From: CBDBKE01 sp965218055
GTDB taxonomy: Bacteria; Acidobacteriota; Terriglobia; JAJPHL01; JAPKYU01
NCBI GenBank assembly: GCA_965218055.1
Contig: CBDCKA010000002.1
Location: 124,001-188,000, forward strand
Direction: 5' to 3'
Length of the DNA stretch: 64,000 bases
Part shown: in pieces, positions 25,410 to 34,524 of the stretch
How positions within the stretch are numbered: position 1 is the stretch's first letter
How the letters are laid out: each line of letters starts with the position of its first letter
The notes under the pieces: model-generated
Told to the model about the DNA's origin: nothing
The model's input: only the letters and a program-made list of their open reading frames with translations
Databases searched by the model: none
Program-made: the position numbers and the translations under genes

Positions 25410-27482
25410 ATGAGCTTCTTGCTGGAATATTGCTGGCTGGTTCCGCTGTTTCCGCTGCTGGGCGCGGTGCTGATGCTGTTTTTCGGGCGCGCGCTGGAAC
25501 GTGCGGGCCGCCGCTCGACCATCAGCGTTCTGTGCCCGGGGCTGGTGGGCCTCTCCTTCGTTTTCGCGCTGGGTGCCGTGATAGAGGTGGCCTCCCGGCC
25601 CGGTCACACTTTCGAAAAGACGCTTTTCACCTGGATCGCCGGGCTGCCCTTCCACATGACAAACGGCCAGATTGCGCGGTTCGAGGCCGTCTGGGGCGTG
25701 CTGCTGGATCCGCTCTCATCGGTGATGGTGCTGGTGGTCAGCTTCGTTGGCTTTCTGATCCACGTCTACTCGGTCGGCTACATGGCCCACGAGGGCGGCT
25801 ATTACCGCTACTTCGGCTACCTGAACCTGTTCATGTTCGCCATGTTGACGCTGGTGATGGCCAACAACTACGTCTTGATGTTCGTGGGCTGGGAAGGCGT
25901 GGGGTTGTGCTCGTACCTGCTGATCGGCTTCTGGTTTACGCGCAAGTCGGCATCGGATGCGGGCAAGAAAGCATTCGTGGTGAACCGCGTCGGCGACGCG
26001 GCGTTTCTGATGGGGATCCTGCTAACCTTCGCCACTTTCGGGACGGTGGCGTTCAGCCAGGTGAATGAGGCGGCGCGCAGCGGTTCATTCCTCGTGGGCG
26101 ACGCTACCATCACCGCCATCACCCTGCTGTTCTTCATTGGGGCGACGGGCAAATCCGCGCAGATTCCGCTTTACACCTGGCTGCCCGATGCAATGGAGGG
26201 TCCCACGCCGGTCAGCGCCCTGATCCACGCGGCCACCATGGTGACCGCGGGGGTCTACATGGTGGCGCGCTCCAGCCCCCTGTACTTGCTGGCACCGACC
26301 AGCATGAAGACAGTGGCGGTGGTCGGGGCGCTCACTGCGATCTTTGCCGGCTCGATCGCGCTGGTGCAGAACGACATCAAGCGCGTCCTTGCCTACTCCA
26401 CCGTCAGCCAGCTCGGCTACATGTTCCTGGCCTGCGGAGTGGGCGCCTTTGGCGCCGGCATTTTCCACCTCTCCACGCACGCCTACTTCAAGGCGCTGCT
26501 GTTCCTCGGGGCCGGCAGCGTGATCCACGCGCTTTCGGGCGAGCAGGACCTGCGCAAGATGGGTGCGTTGAAGGACAAGATTCCCTGGACCTTCCGCTTC
26601 TTTGCGGTGGCTGCGCTGGCGATCATCGGGATTCCGCCGCTCGCCGGGTTTTTCAGCAAGGATGAGGTTCTGTGGATGGCCTGGTCGAACGCCCCGTACG
26701 GCTCGAAAGCCCTGTGGCTGGTCGGATTCTTGACGGCGGGGATGACCGCCTTCTACATGTGGCGGCTGGTGTTTCTGACCTTCTGGGGCCGCTCGCGCGT
26801 GGCCCCCGAGGTGGAGGGCCACATCCATGAATCACCGCGGGTGATGCTGGTGCCGCTGGGGGTGCTGGCGGTCCTGTCTGTGGTCGGCGGCTGGATTGGC
26901 TGGCCGGCGAGCCTTTGGCCCAAAAGCCTGGGTGAGGCGAATTGGTTCGAACACTGGCTGGCTCCGGTGTTCCAGAATCATGCGGCTGTGGCAGCTCCGG
27001 AGGCGCATCATGATCCGTTCGAGTACGTCCTGATGCTGCTGGCAATCGGGCTGGCAGGAGTGGGCGTGTATGTGGCCTATCATCTCTACCACCGCCGGCC
27101 GGAGCGGGCCGATCGGCTCCAGACGCAGTTTCGCCCCGCTTACAACGTGCTGCTGAACAAGTACTACGTGGATGAGCTCTACAGCGCGGTGTTTGTCGAG
27201 GGACCGGTGCTCGGCAAGAAGATGGGCACAGCGATGTCCACCTTTGACGAACGCGTCGTGGACGGCGGCGTCAACGGCGCCGGTTGGCTGACCCGCTTCA
27301 CCAGCACGCTTTCGATCTGGTGGGACACCTGGGTGGTGGACGGCGCGGTCAACCTGGTGGGGTTGACCGCTAAGGTGGCCTCGTTCCCGGTGCGGTTGAT
27401 CCAGACCGGTTTTGTGCAGAGTTACGCCCTGCTTATGGTGCTGGGCGTGCTGACTTTTTTGGGGTATTACCTGTTCCGGTAG
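25410..27482 (+). CDS. nuoL: NADH-quinone oxidoreductase subunit L (antiporter-like)
   Basis: 690 residues. Proton_antipo family core: NNYVLMFVGWEGVGLCSYLL with the TM5 Glu, FFIGATGKSAQIPLYTWLPD with the TM7 Lys, MEGPTPVSALIHAATMVTAG, and STVSQLGYMFLACG, then HALFKA-type region (THAYFKALLFLGAGS). The long C-terminal amphipathic lateral helix is expected in the last 130 residues and a final hydrophobic helix (YALLMVLGVLTFLGYYLF) is seen. It is the distal proton-pumping subunit. Tightly spaced after nuoK and 49 bases before nuoM. Confidence 0.96.
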   Translation: MSFLLEYCWLVPLFPLLGAVLMLFFGRALERAGRRSTISVLCPGLVGLSFVFALGAVIEVASRPGHTFEKTLFTWIAGLPFHMTNGQIARFEAVWGVLLDPLSSVMVLVVSFVGFLIHVYSVGYMAHEGGYYRYFGYLNLFMFAMLTLVMANNYVLMFVGWEGVGLCSYLLIGFWFTRKSASDAGKKAFVVNRVGDAAFLMGILLTFATFGTVAFSQVNEAARSGSFLVGDATITAITLLFFIGATGKSAQIPLYTWLPDAMEGPTPVSALIHAATMVTAGVYMVARSSPLYLLAPTSMKTVAVVGALTAIFAGSIALVQNDIKRVLAYSTVSQLGYMFLACGVGAFGAGIFHLSTHAYFKALLFLGAGSVIHALSGEQDLRKMGALKDKIPWTFRFFAVAALAIIGIPPLAGFFSKDEVLWMAWSNAPYGSKALWLVGFLTAGMTAFYMWRLVFLTFWGRSRVAPEVEGHIHESPRVMLVPLGVLAVLSVVGGWIGWPASLWPKSLGEANWFEHWLAPVFQNHAAVAAPEAHHDPFEYVLMLLAIGLAGVGVYVAYHLYHRRPERADRLQTQFRPAYNVLLNKYYVDELYSAVFVEGPVLGKKMGTAMSTFDERVVDGGVNGAGWLTRFTSTLSIWWDTWVVDGAVNLVGLTAKVASFPVRLIQTGFVQSYALLMVLGVLTFLGYYLFR

Positions 27483-27531
27483 TGGCTGGCTTGCGCAGCC
27501 CGGAAGGGGCGGCGCGGGGTGTGAGAAGAAT

Positions 27532-29187
27532 ATGGAATTTTTTCGTAGCAACATCCTGACGATTACGCTGTTCACGCCGCTGGTGGGTGCCTTGGTGATC
27601 ATGCTCCTGCCCAAGGAAGCCAAGGACAGAATCCGCTGGGTAGGAAACGTTTTCGCCTTCCTGGGCTTTCTGATTTCGCTGGCGCTGATCTTCTGGTTCG
27701 ACGCCGACCAGGGCGGTTTCCAGTTCGTCAAGCAGGTTGAGTGGATTCCCACGATCGGCGCCCAGTACCACCTGGGGCTTGACGGCATCAGCCTGCTGAT
27801 GGTGCTGCTGACCACGCTGCTGGGCTTCCTGTCCATCCTTTCCTCCTGGACAGCGATTGGGGAGCGGGTCAAGGAATACTACGCCTTCTTCCTGATTCTG
27901 CAGACCGGGATGCTGGGCGTGTTCATGTCGCTGGACTTCTTCCTGTTCTATGTCTTTTGGGAAGTGATGCTGGTGCCGATGTACTTCCTGATTGGCATTT
28001 GGGGCACCCCGGGACCGCGACGGTTGTATGCCGCCATCAAGTTCTTCCTCTTTACGCTGGTTGGCTCGGTGCTGTTGCTGCTGGGTATCCTGGCGCTTTA
28101 CTTCAACTACTACGAGCAGTTCGGCGCTCGCACCTTTGACATCACCCGCCTGATGGAGCTGAACCTGCCGCTCGAGACTCAGGTCTGGATTTTCCTGGCG
28201 TTCTTCGTTGGTTTCGCCATCAAGGTGCCCATGTTTCCTTTCCACACGTGGCTGCCGGACGCTCACACCGAGGCGCCCACGGCCGGCTCGGTGATCCTGG
28301 CCGGGGTCCTGCTGAAGATGGGCACCTACGGGTTCGTCCGCTTCTCGCTGCCACTGCTGCCGCAGGCCTCGGCCCACAGTCAGGTCGTCCGGGCCATGGT
28401 GCTGCTCTCGATCATTGCCATTATCTACGGCGCGCTGGTCAGCCTGATGCAGAAGGATTGGAAGAAGCTGGTGGCCTACAGCTCGGTCAGCCACCTGGGC
28501 TTCTGCACGCTGGGTTTGTTCGCGCTGAATCCCAACGGCATCGCCGGCAGCATCCTCCAGCAGATTAACCATGGCATCACCACCGGGGCACTGTTCTTGA
28601 TCGTGGGCATTGTCTATGAGCGGCGGCACACGCGCGAGATCTCCGAGTATGGCGGGCTCTCCACGGTCATGCCCGTTTTTGCCACCATCTTCATGATCAT
28701 CACCATGGCCTCGATCGGGGTGCCGGGACTGAACGGGTTCATCGGCGAGTTCACCATCTTGCAGGGGGCGTTTGAGGAGAGCAAGGTCTGGGCGGCGTTT
28801 GCCGTGCTTGGAATCGTACTCGGCGCTGCTTACATGCTCTGGCTCTACCAGCGCACGATGTTCGGACCCGTCACCAACGCCAAGAACGAAAAGCTGCCGG
28901 ACCTGAACCTGCGCGAGTTGGTCACCTTGGTACCGCTGGTCATCCTCGCGTTCTGGATCGGGCTGTATCCCAAGCCCTACTTCCGGATTCTGGAAAAGCC
29001 GGTGGCCCAGATCGTGGAACGTGTGCGGCCGGGCTATTACGCCCAGCGGGGAATTCCGTCGCCGTTGGAGGCAGTGCCGGCTTTACCGTCCGGGGGCACA
29101 GCAGTCGCGGAAACGTCGAGCGCCAACGTGCCGCCCGGTTTGCCGGCCAATGTGCGGCCCAATGTGCCGGCCAACGAGCGTCAATGA
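27532..29187 (+). CDS. nuoM: NADH-quinone oxidoreductase subunit M (antiporter-like)
   Basis: 551 residues. YVFWEVMLVPMYFLIGIWG, FAIKVPMFPFHTWLPDAHTE split at the conserved Lys, APTAGSVILAGVLLKMG and AYSSVSHLGFCTLG identify NuoM. The last 45 residues after the final helix form an Ala/Pro/Asn-rich tail with repeated VPPGLPANV/RPNVPAN units that is not part of the conserved fold. Proton-pumping subunit of complex I. Confidence 0.96.
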   Translation: MEFFRSNILTITLFTPLVGALVIMLLPKEAKDRIRWVGNVFAFLGFLISLALIFWFDADQGGFQFVKQVEWIPTIGAQYHLGLDGISLLMVLLTTLLGFLSILSSWTAIGERVKEYYAFFLILQTGMLGVFMSLDFFLFYVFWEVMLVPMYFLIGIWGTPGPRRLYAAIKFFLFTLVGSVLLLLGILALYFNYYEQFGARTFDITRLMELNLPLETQVWIFLAFFVGFAIKVPMFPFHTWLPDAHTEAPTAGSVILAGVLLKMGTYGFVRFSLPLLPQASAHSQVVRAMVLLSIIAIIYGALVSLMQKDWKKLVAYSSVSHLGFCTLGLFALNPNGIAGSILQQINHGITTGALFLIVGIVYERRHTREISEYGGLSTVMPVFATIFMIITMASIGVPGLNGFIGEFTILQGAFEESKVWAAFAVLGIVLGAAYMLWLYQRTMFGPVTNAKNEKLPDLNLRELVTLVPLVILAFWIGLYPKPYFRILEKPVAQIVERVRPGYYAQRGIPSPLEAVPALPSGGTAVAETSSANVPPGLPANVRPNVPANERQ

Positions 29188-29230
29188 ACCGAGCATTGGA
29201 AGTGACTGGCGCCCGGGCAGGTTGGCAATC

Positions 29231-29278
29231 CGTGAGGACTGGACCCTGTGAGGATTAGACCCCGTGAGGACTGAATAT
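29231..29278. repeat. 16-bp tandem repeat, three units, between nuoM and nuoN
   Basis: CGTGAGGACTGGACCC, TGTGAGGATTAGACCC and CGTGAGGACTGAATAT run head to tail just before the nuoN start. The last unit is partly degenerate. Each offers a GAGGA word, so the array may supply or space the nuoN ribosome-binding site. Confidence 0.75.
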
Positions 29279-29284
29279 AGCTGA

Positions 29285-30760
29285 ATGTTTAACGACTATT
29301 TCAGCACGGTAGATTTCTTTCTGGTTAAACCGGCCATCCTGCTGGCCCTGTTCGGCTGCGGCATTCTGCTGACCGATTTTCTCCACGAGCGCCGATACAA
29401 GTACCTGAACGCAATCACTGCGCTGCTGGGCCTGGGCTTCGCCGGCTTTCAACTCTTTCTGATCCAGCGAGCCATGTCCCGGGAAGGGTACGGCGAGGTC
29501 AGTGGTTTTAATGGGGCGCTGGTGATGGACGGCTTCGCGCTGTTCTTCGTCTGGGTGTTTCTGATTGCCACCGCCATCGCCATCCTGTTTTCCATCCGCT
29601 ACCTGGAGATCGAGGGGGAACACCACGGGGAATACTACGCGCTGATGCTGTTCAGCCTGGTCGGTATGTATTTCCTGGCCACCGGGATGGATTTGATCAC
29701 GCTGTTCATCGGCCTGGAGACCATGGCGCTGTCGGTCTACGTGCTGGCAGGCTTCCTGCGGGGCGATCGCCGTTCGAACGAGGCCGCGCTGAAGTATTTC
29801 CTGTTGGGGGCGTTTTCCAGCGGCATCCTGGCGTTCGGCTTTTCACTTCTCTACGGGATGTCGGGCTCGACCAAGCTCACCGAGATCGCCGATGCGCTGG
29901 CCCGCCGGCCCGAAGGCGACCCGGTGGTGTACATGGCGCTCATCACCACCGCCACCGGACTGCTGTTCAAGGTGGCCGCCGTACCGTTCCACCAGTGGGC
30001 TCCGGACGCTTACGAGGGCGCGCCCACCTCAATCACCGGCTTCATGTCCACCGCCCCCAAGGCGGCCGCGTTTGCTTTGCTGCTGCGGGTGTTTCTGGTG
30101 CCGCTGGCTTCGGTACGTCCGGCCTGGGAAGGCCTGCTCGTGGTGGTCTGCGTGCTGACGATGACCGTAGGGAACCTGGCAGCCATCAGCCAGAACAACA
30201 CGAAGCGTCTGTTTGCCTACTCCTCCATCTCCCACGTGGGCTACATCCTGCTTGGCCTGGTCGCAGGCAATGAGACGGGCATGAGGGGGATTCTCATCTA
30301 TATCCTCGTCTATGCCTTCATGAACCTGGGCGCCTTCACCGTGCTGGTGTCGCTGCGGCGCAAGGACATCATTGGCGACGAAATCGAAGACCTCTCCGGG
30401 TTGTACTTCACCAATCCCGGCGCGGCGCTGATGATGCTGATTTTTCTGCTGTCGCTGGCCGGCATTCCGCCCACAGCCGGTTTCCTGGGAAAGTACTTCA
30501 TCTTCCTGGCCCTGATTGAGACCGGGCACTACGTGCTGGCCGTCTTTGCCGTGCTCTATGTGGCTGTGGCGCTCTACTATTATTTCCGCTTGGTGGTGAT
30601 GATGTTCATGCGGGAGGCGGCCGATGTGGAGCGCCCCAGCATCTCTGCCGGCGTGAGCGTGGCGCTGGCGGTGACCCTGGTGATGACTCTGGTGATCGGC
30701 ATCTACCCCGAGCCGTTCGTGCGGATGGCGAGCGGGTCGGTGCTGTTGTTGCCCCGCTAA
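29285..30760 (+). CDS. nuoN: NADH-quinone oxidoreductase subunit N (antiporter-like)
   Basis: 491 residues. LFIGLETMALSVYVLAGFLR (TM5 Glu), EAALKYFLLGAFSSGILAFG, FKVAAVPFHQWAPDAYEGAP (TM7 Lys) in blocks, PTSITGFMSTAPKAAAFA, AISQNNTKRLFAYSSISHVG and a PPTAGFLGKYFIF segment are typical of NuoN. It closes the complex I block; the ATP synthase genes begin 7 bases downstream, so the two respiratory sets may be co-transcribed. Confidence 0.96.
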   Translation: MFNDYFSTVDFFLVKPAILLALFGCGILLTDFLHERRYKYLNAITALLGLGFAGFQLFLIQRAMSREGYGEVSGFNGALVMDGFALFFVWVFLIATAIAILFSIRYLEIEGEHHGEYYALMLFSLVGMYFLATGMDLITLFIGLETMALSVYVLAGFLRGDRRSNEAALKYFLLGAFSSGILAFGFSLLYGMSGSTKLTEIADALARRPEGDPVVYMALITTATGLLFKVAAVPFHQWAPDAYEGAPTSITGFMSTAPKAAAFALLLRVFLVPLASVRPAWEGLLVVVCVLTMTVGNLAAISQNNTKRLFAYSSISHVGYILLGLVAGNETGMRGILIYILVYAFMNLGAFTVLVSLRRKDIIGDEIEDLSGLYFTNPGAALMMLIFLLSLAGIPPTAGFLGKYFIFLALIETGHYVLAVFAVLYVAVALYYYFRLVVMMFMREAADVERPSISAGVSVALAVTLVMTLVIGIYPEPFVRMASGSVLLLPR

Positions 30761-30767
30761 TCCCGCA

Positions 30768-30989
30768 GTGCCGGAAAACCAACGCTCGGGACGGAGCGCC
30801 TGGAAGCAGGTCGGCCGATACATGGAAATCGGCATCATGTTTCCGGCCTCGACGGTAGCCGGGTTGCTGGTCGGCTATGGTCTGGACTGGCTGTTCGGAA
30901 CCCATTTTCTCTATTGGGTGTTCATGCTGGTGGGCATTGCCAGCGCCTTCGTGCAGCTGGTGCGCCTCGCTGGAAAATTAAATCAATGA
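30768..30989 (+). CDS. atpZ: AtpZ/AtpI-like F1Fo ATP synthase accessory protein
   Basis: 73 residues with two membrane helices: IGIMFPASTVAGLLVGYGLDWLFG and LYWVFMLVGIASAFVQLVRL, joined by a short loop with the family Asp-Trp-Leu-Phe-Gly. AtpZ-type proteins sit at the head of atp operons and help ion uptake or c-ring assembly. Start is a GTG at 30768, 7 bases after nuoN. Function is inferred from family and position. Confidence 0.8.
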   Translation: MPENQRSGRSAWKQVGRYMEIGIMFPASTVAGLLVGYGLDWLFGTHFLYWVFMLVGIASAFVQLVRLAGKLNQ

Positions 30990-31000
30990 CCGATTGCGTC

Positions 31001-31040
31001 AATGCCTGTTAATACCTGCTAATGCCTGTTAATGCCTGTT
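31001..31040. repeat. 10-bp tandem repeat, four units, at the atpI start
   Basis: AATGCCTGTT-AATACCTGCT-AATGCCTGTT-AATGCCTGTT fills the spacer between atpZ and atpI exactly, and the next bases AATGAATG supply the atpI start. Three of the four units contain an ATG. There is no Shine-Dalgarno word in the repeat. Confidence 0.9.
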
Positions 31041-31041
31041 A

Positions 31042-31500
31042 ATGAATGATGAGGAGCAGTTCGTTGCCGCTGCCCTGCGGCGGATGTACCGCTGGATGGG
31101 CGTTGTCGCGGTGGCCGCTACCCTGGCGGTGCTGGTGTGGAAGGGGCCCTGGTACGGGGGCGGGTTTGCCGCCGGCGCGGCCCTCTCCATCCTGAATTTT
31201 CACTGGATGAAAGGGGGCGTGGACCAGCTGGCCGCCTACTTCCAACCGACCACCGTGCCGCGATCGTCAACCGCAGCTGTCCAGCCTGCGGGGCCGGCGC
31301 GCCGGCCCGGGCGCGCGGCTCCGGTGGTTAAGTTCGTGCTTCGTTACGCGTTGCTGATTGCGGTCGGCTATGTTATATTCCGCACTTCCATCTTGAGCCT
31401 GACCGCGTTTCTGGCGGGCTTGTTTGTCTTTGTAGCTGGTGTCCTGGCGGAAATGATTTACGAACTGGCAACCGGAATGGGGAGCGAGTCCCCGACCTAA
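31042..31500 (+). CDS. atpI: ATP synthase subunit I-like membrane protein
   Basis: 152 residues, four membrane helices (MYRWMGVVAVAATLAVLVW, YGGGFAAGAALSILNFHWMK, VLRYALLIAVGYVIF, LTAFLAGLFVFVAGVLAEMI) with a Pro/Arg-rich loop of about 35 residues between the second and third. The GAALSILNFHWM segment matches the ATP synthase I chain family. Such proteins act in c-ring assembly. It follows atpZ and precedes atpB by 6 bases. Confidence 0.8.
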   Translation: MNDEEQFVAAALRRMYRWMGVVAVAATLAVLVWKGPWYGGGFAAGAALSILNFHWMKGGVDQLAAYFQPTTVPRSSTAAVQPAGPARRPGRAAPVVKFVLRYALLIAVGYVIFRTSILSLTAFLAGLFVFVAGVLAEMIYELATGMGSESPT

Positions 31501-31505
31501 AGCAA

Positions 31506-32243
31506 ATGCACGAAACCCTCTGGTTCACCAAGCTGCTGAACTACCTGTTTGCGAGTCAGGTCAACGGGTTCCTGGGGGCGCTTGGGATCCACCCGCACAA
31601 TCCCGCCGAGCCGATTCCCAACTACATGGCCATGCAGGTCCTGGTGGCGTTGATCCTGGTGGCCATGGTCCTATTCCTGCGCTCGCAACTGTCGCTCGAT
31701 CGGCCGGGGAAGCTTCAGCACATTCTGGAAGTGGCCTACGGGTTGATGCGTGGGCAGGCGGAGGAAATCATCGGCCATCATGGCCCCCGCTTCATTCCCA
31801 TGGTGATGACGCTGGGCCTGTTCATCCTGTTCTGCAATCTCGTTGGCCTGGTTCCCACGTTTGGGGCTGCCACGAGCCACATCGAGGTGACGGTCGGCTG
31901 TGCAATGGTAGCTTTCATTTACTATCACTATGCAGGCATTCGGCAGCAAGGCCTGTTCAAATACCTGAAGCATTTCTCCGGCCCCATATTGGTGCTGGCC
32001 CCGCTGATGATTGTCGTTGAATTCTTTAGCCACCTGGCCCGTCCGCTGTCCTTGTCGGTTCGCTTGTTCGCCAACATTTTTGCGGGCCATCAGGTTGCGG
32101 AGGTTTTTTTCGATTTGAGTAAGGGGATCGTCATCCCCATGGTTTTCTATGGGTTGGACACCTTTATCTCGTTCCTGCAGGCTTATATTTTCATGCTTCT
32201 GACCATGGTGTACCTGTCTGGAGCCGTGGCCGAAGAGCACTAA
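31506..32243 (+). CDS. atpB: ATP synthase Fo subunit a
   Basis: 245 residues. NLVGLVPTFGAATSHIEVTV, FFSHLARPLSLSVRLFANIFAGHQV with the essential Arg in the R-LFAN block, and the last helix AYIFMLLTMVYLSGAV identify subunit a, which forms the proton half-channels against the c-ring. Length is normal for bacteria. Followed by a stem-loop and then atpE. Confidence 0.96.
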   Translation: MHETLWFTKLLNYLFASQVNGFLGALGIHPHNPAEPIPNYMAMQVLVALILVAMVLFLRSQLSLDRPGKLQHILEVAYGLMRGQAEEIIGHHGPRFIPMVMTLGLFILFCNLVGLVPTFGAATSHIEVTVGCAMVAFIYYHYAGIRQQGLFKYLKHFSGPILVLAPLMIVVEFFSHLARPLSLSVRLFANIFAGHQVAEVFFDLSKGIVIPMVFYGLDTFISFLQAYIFMLLTMVYLSGAVAEEH

Positions 32244-32246
32244 AAA

Positions 32247-32294
32247 CAGGTGTCAGGTGTCCGCGGAATCAATGAAAAGTTTTACTGACACCTG
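32247..32294 (+). terminator. Stem-loop between atpB and atpE
   Basis: CAGGTGTCAG (32247-32256) and CTGACACCTG (32285-32294) are perfect 10-bp complements followed by CTTTTG. It starts three bases after the atpB stop. It could be a partial terminator, an RNA processing site that raises atpE mRNA, or a dispersed repeat; subunit c is needed in many copies. Confidence 0.55.
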
Positions 32295-32378
32295 CTTTTG
32301 CCTCCCCGGTGTGAGCCCGGCTGTACGAGGATGTCCGGGAACCACCTCCCAGGGAGAATTCATAACAAGGAGACGTAA

Positions 32379-32696
32379 GTGAAACGCAAACTCAGCTTTC
32401 TTTTCCTGGGGATGGTGCTGTTTCTGGTGGCCACCCCCGCGTTCGCTCAGGGGCCGGGGGCGGCGCAGGACAACGTCAAGTGGGTCATCATTACCTCGGG
32501 CTTCGCTATGGCCATCGCCTCGGGGCTCTGCGGCCTAGCCCAGGGGCGGGCCACGGCGGCCGCTGTCGAGGGCATGGCCCGCAATCCCAGTGCCGCCGCT
32601 GCCATCCGTATCGCACTGATCCTGGGACTGGCGCTGATTGAATCGCTGGCGTTGTACACCTTAGTGATCATCTTCTTCAAGGTCTCAGCCGGCTAG
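32379..32696 (+). CDS. atpE: ATP synthase Fo subunit c (with N-terminal signal-like extension)
   Basis: 105 residues. An N-terminal hydrophobic leader ending TPAFAQG looks like a cleavable signal peptide, followed by the two-helix hairpin: GLAQGRATAAAVEGMARNPSA with the polar loop RNP, and LALIESLALYTLVI with the ion-binding Glu. AAGGAGACGTAA precedes the GTG start. The Q-ES residues recall sodium c-rings, but Leu follows the Ser as in the proton-type Spirulina ring, so protons are more likely. The remaining atp genes (F, H, A, G, D, C) do not follow; the next gene is convergent. Confidence 0.93.
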   Translation: MKRKLSFLFLGMVLFLVATPAFAQGPGAAQDNVKWVIITSGFAMAIASGLCGLAQGRATAAAVEGMARNPSAAAAIRIALILGLALIESLALYTLVIIFFKVSAG

Positions 32697-32834
32697 TACC
32701 GTAACCGGCTGATTCCGTACTACCGCGAGGTCGCACGGCCGTCCTGCGGGCGGCGCACCAGTGTCCTCTGTGAGGGGGCACTTCTCGCCGCGCCGGTTGA
32801 CCCGGTTGACGAAGTCGGTTGCAGGCGCGGCTCC

Positions 32835-34379
32835 CTACGGAGGGAAAAAGTCTGGGGCAAGGTCGGCGGAGTGCTCGCATAGCAACTCCCATGCGGTGCG
32901 CACGTGCTCTTCGGTGGTCCGCAGGTTGCCAATGGCGAGCCGGAGGGTGAAGTGGCCGTCCAATCCCGTGTGCGACAGGTACACCTTGCCGCTGGCGTTC
33001 ACCCTGTCCAGTAGCGCGGCGTTCAGCTGATTGAGGCGGGCGTCGTCCGGCTCGACCGACTGGGGCCGGGCGCGGAAGCAGACCACCGAGAAGGGCACCG
33101 GGGCCAGGCGCTCGAAGCCGGGGTCTTCATCCACCCAGCCGGCGAATATCTGCGCCAGGCGCACATGTTCGCGCAGGCGCAACCGAATCCCTTCCTGGCC
33201 GAAGTAGCGCAGAACAAACCAGAGTTTCAGGGCGCGGAACCGGCGGCCCAGCTGCACACCGTAGTCCATGTAGTTGTTCACGTGCGCATCCTCGGGCGTG
33301 CGCAAGTATTCCGGGACCAGGCTGAAGGCAGCCCGCAGCGTCTCCGGATGGCGGCAGTAGAAGGCGCTGCACTCGACGGGGGTGAACAACCACTTGTGGG
33401 GGTTCAGTACCAGTGAATCGGCGCGTTCCCAACCGGCCATCAGGGGGCGATACTCCGGCACAATGGCGGCGGGTCCAGCGTAGGCCGCGTCTACGTGCAA
33501 CCAGAGCTTCTGGGCCCCACAGATGTCGACGATCGCCGGCAGCGGGTCCACACTGGTGGTGGAGGTGGTGCCCACCGTGGCCACCACGCAGAAGGGTAGC
33601 CAGCCAGCGGCGCGGTCCTCCCGGATGGCGGCGGCCAGCGCGTCCGGCCTCATGCGGAATTCCGAGTCCACCGGAATCTTGCGTACTCCTTCCTGACCGA
33701 GTCCCAGCACAATGGCGCCCTTCTCGATGGAGGAATGCGACTGCTCGGAGGTGTAGAGGCGGAGGCGAGGACCACCGGCCAGCCCGTGCTGGCGAAAGCC
33801 CAGCCCCAGCGCTTCGCGCGCCGCCGCGATGGCGCGCATGCTGCTGACCGAGGCCCCTTCGGTCAGCACCCCGAAGAACTCTTCCGGCAGACCCACCATC
33901 TTGCGAAGCCAGCCCAGCACCACCTCTTCCAGTTCGGTGGCGGAGGGCCCGGTGCGCCAGAGCATGGCATTGATGTTGAGTGCCTGGCTGAGCAGCTCGC
34001 CCAGGATGCCCGGCCCCGAACCGCTGATGGAAAAGTAAGCAAAAAAGCCGGGGTGATTCCAGTGTGTGATGCCTGGCAGCAGCAGCCGTTCCCAATCATC
34101 GAGTACGCGGGAAAACTCTTCGCCTGTTTCGGGCGCCTCAGCCGACAGCGCCGCCCGAAACTGGCCGGGCTCGACCTGCGGGAGAACAGCAAACTGCTCC
34201 GGATGAGCCAGGTAGTCGGCGATCCAGTCGATCAGTCGATAGCCGTGCCGGCGAAATTCCTCCGCGGGCATGTCCCCGGCCTTAACCGTAATTTGTTCGG
34301 ACGGGGCAACGGCCGCATCAGGGCCGATGCTGGTACCGCCGGATTTTGCCTTTGCCCTTTTTCGACTTCTGACCTTCAT
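32835..34379 (-). CDS. PLP-dependent aromatic amino acid decarboxylase family protein
   Basis: 514 residues. Group II decarboxylase features: PGITHWNHPGFFAYFSISGS, GVLTEGASVSSMRAIAAARE, YTSEQSHSSIEKGAIVLGLG, VVATVGTTSTTSVDPL, LWLHVDAAYAGPA and NPHKWLFTPVECSAFYCR with the PLP lysine in HKW. It most resembles aromatic-L-amino-acid/tyrosine/tryptophan decarboxylases. The true substrate is not evident. The first 35 residues are Lys/Arg-rich and may lie before the real start (another start is MPAEEFRRHGYR). It converges with atpE. Confidence 0.9.
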   Translation of the reverse strand: MKVRSRKRAKAKSGGTSIGPDAAVAPSEQITVKAGDMPAEEFRRHGYRLIDWIADYLAHPEQFAVLPQVEPGQFRAALSAEAPETGEEFSRVLDDWERLLLPGITHWNHPGFFAYFSISGSGPGILGELLSQALNINAMLWRTGPSATELEEVVLGWLRKMVGLPEEFFGVLTEGASVSSMRAIAAAREALGLGFRQHGLAGGPRLRLYTSEQSHSSIEKGAIVLGLGQEGVRKIPVDSEFRMRPDALAAAIREDRAAGWLPFCVVATVGTTSTTSVDPLPAIVDICGAQKLWLHVDAAYAGPAAIVPEYRPLMAGWERADSLVLNPHKWLFTPVECSAFYCRHPETLRAAFSLVPEYLRTPEDAHVNNYMDYGVQLGRRFRALKLWFVLRYFGQEGIRLRLREHVRLAQIFAGWVDEDPGFERLAPVPFSVVCFRARPQSVEPDDARLNQLNAALLDRVNASGKVYLSHTGLDGHFTLRLAIGNLRTTEEHVRTAWELLCEHSADLAPDFFPP

Positions 34380-34524
34380 GGCTGACCTGTCTTCCGAGGG
34401 TTACCGAACTCTCCGCCTTCGGGCAGCCTCGTCGCTGCCCCCCGCTCCGGCGGGCACCACTACCTCACCCATGGCCTCACCTACACCCTCACCTACAATG
34501 GTAACGCTGATTTTGGCTGGCGGC

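Noticed and set aside
32379..32696. Sodium-specific c-ring because of Gln and Glu-Ser
   Set aside because: The residue after Ser is Leu and the segment resembles the proton-type Spirulina ring, so the pair alone does not show sodium use.
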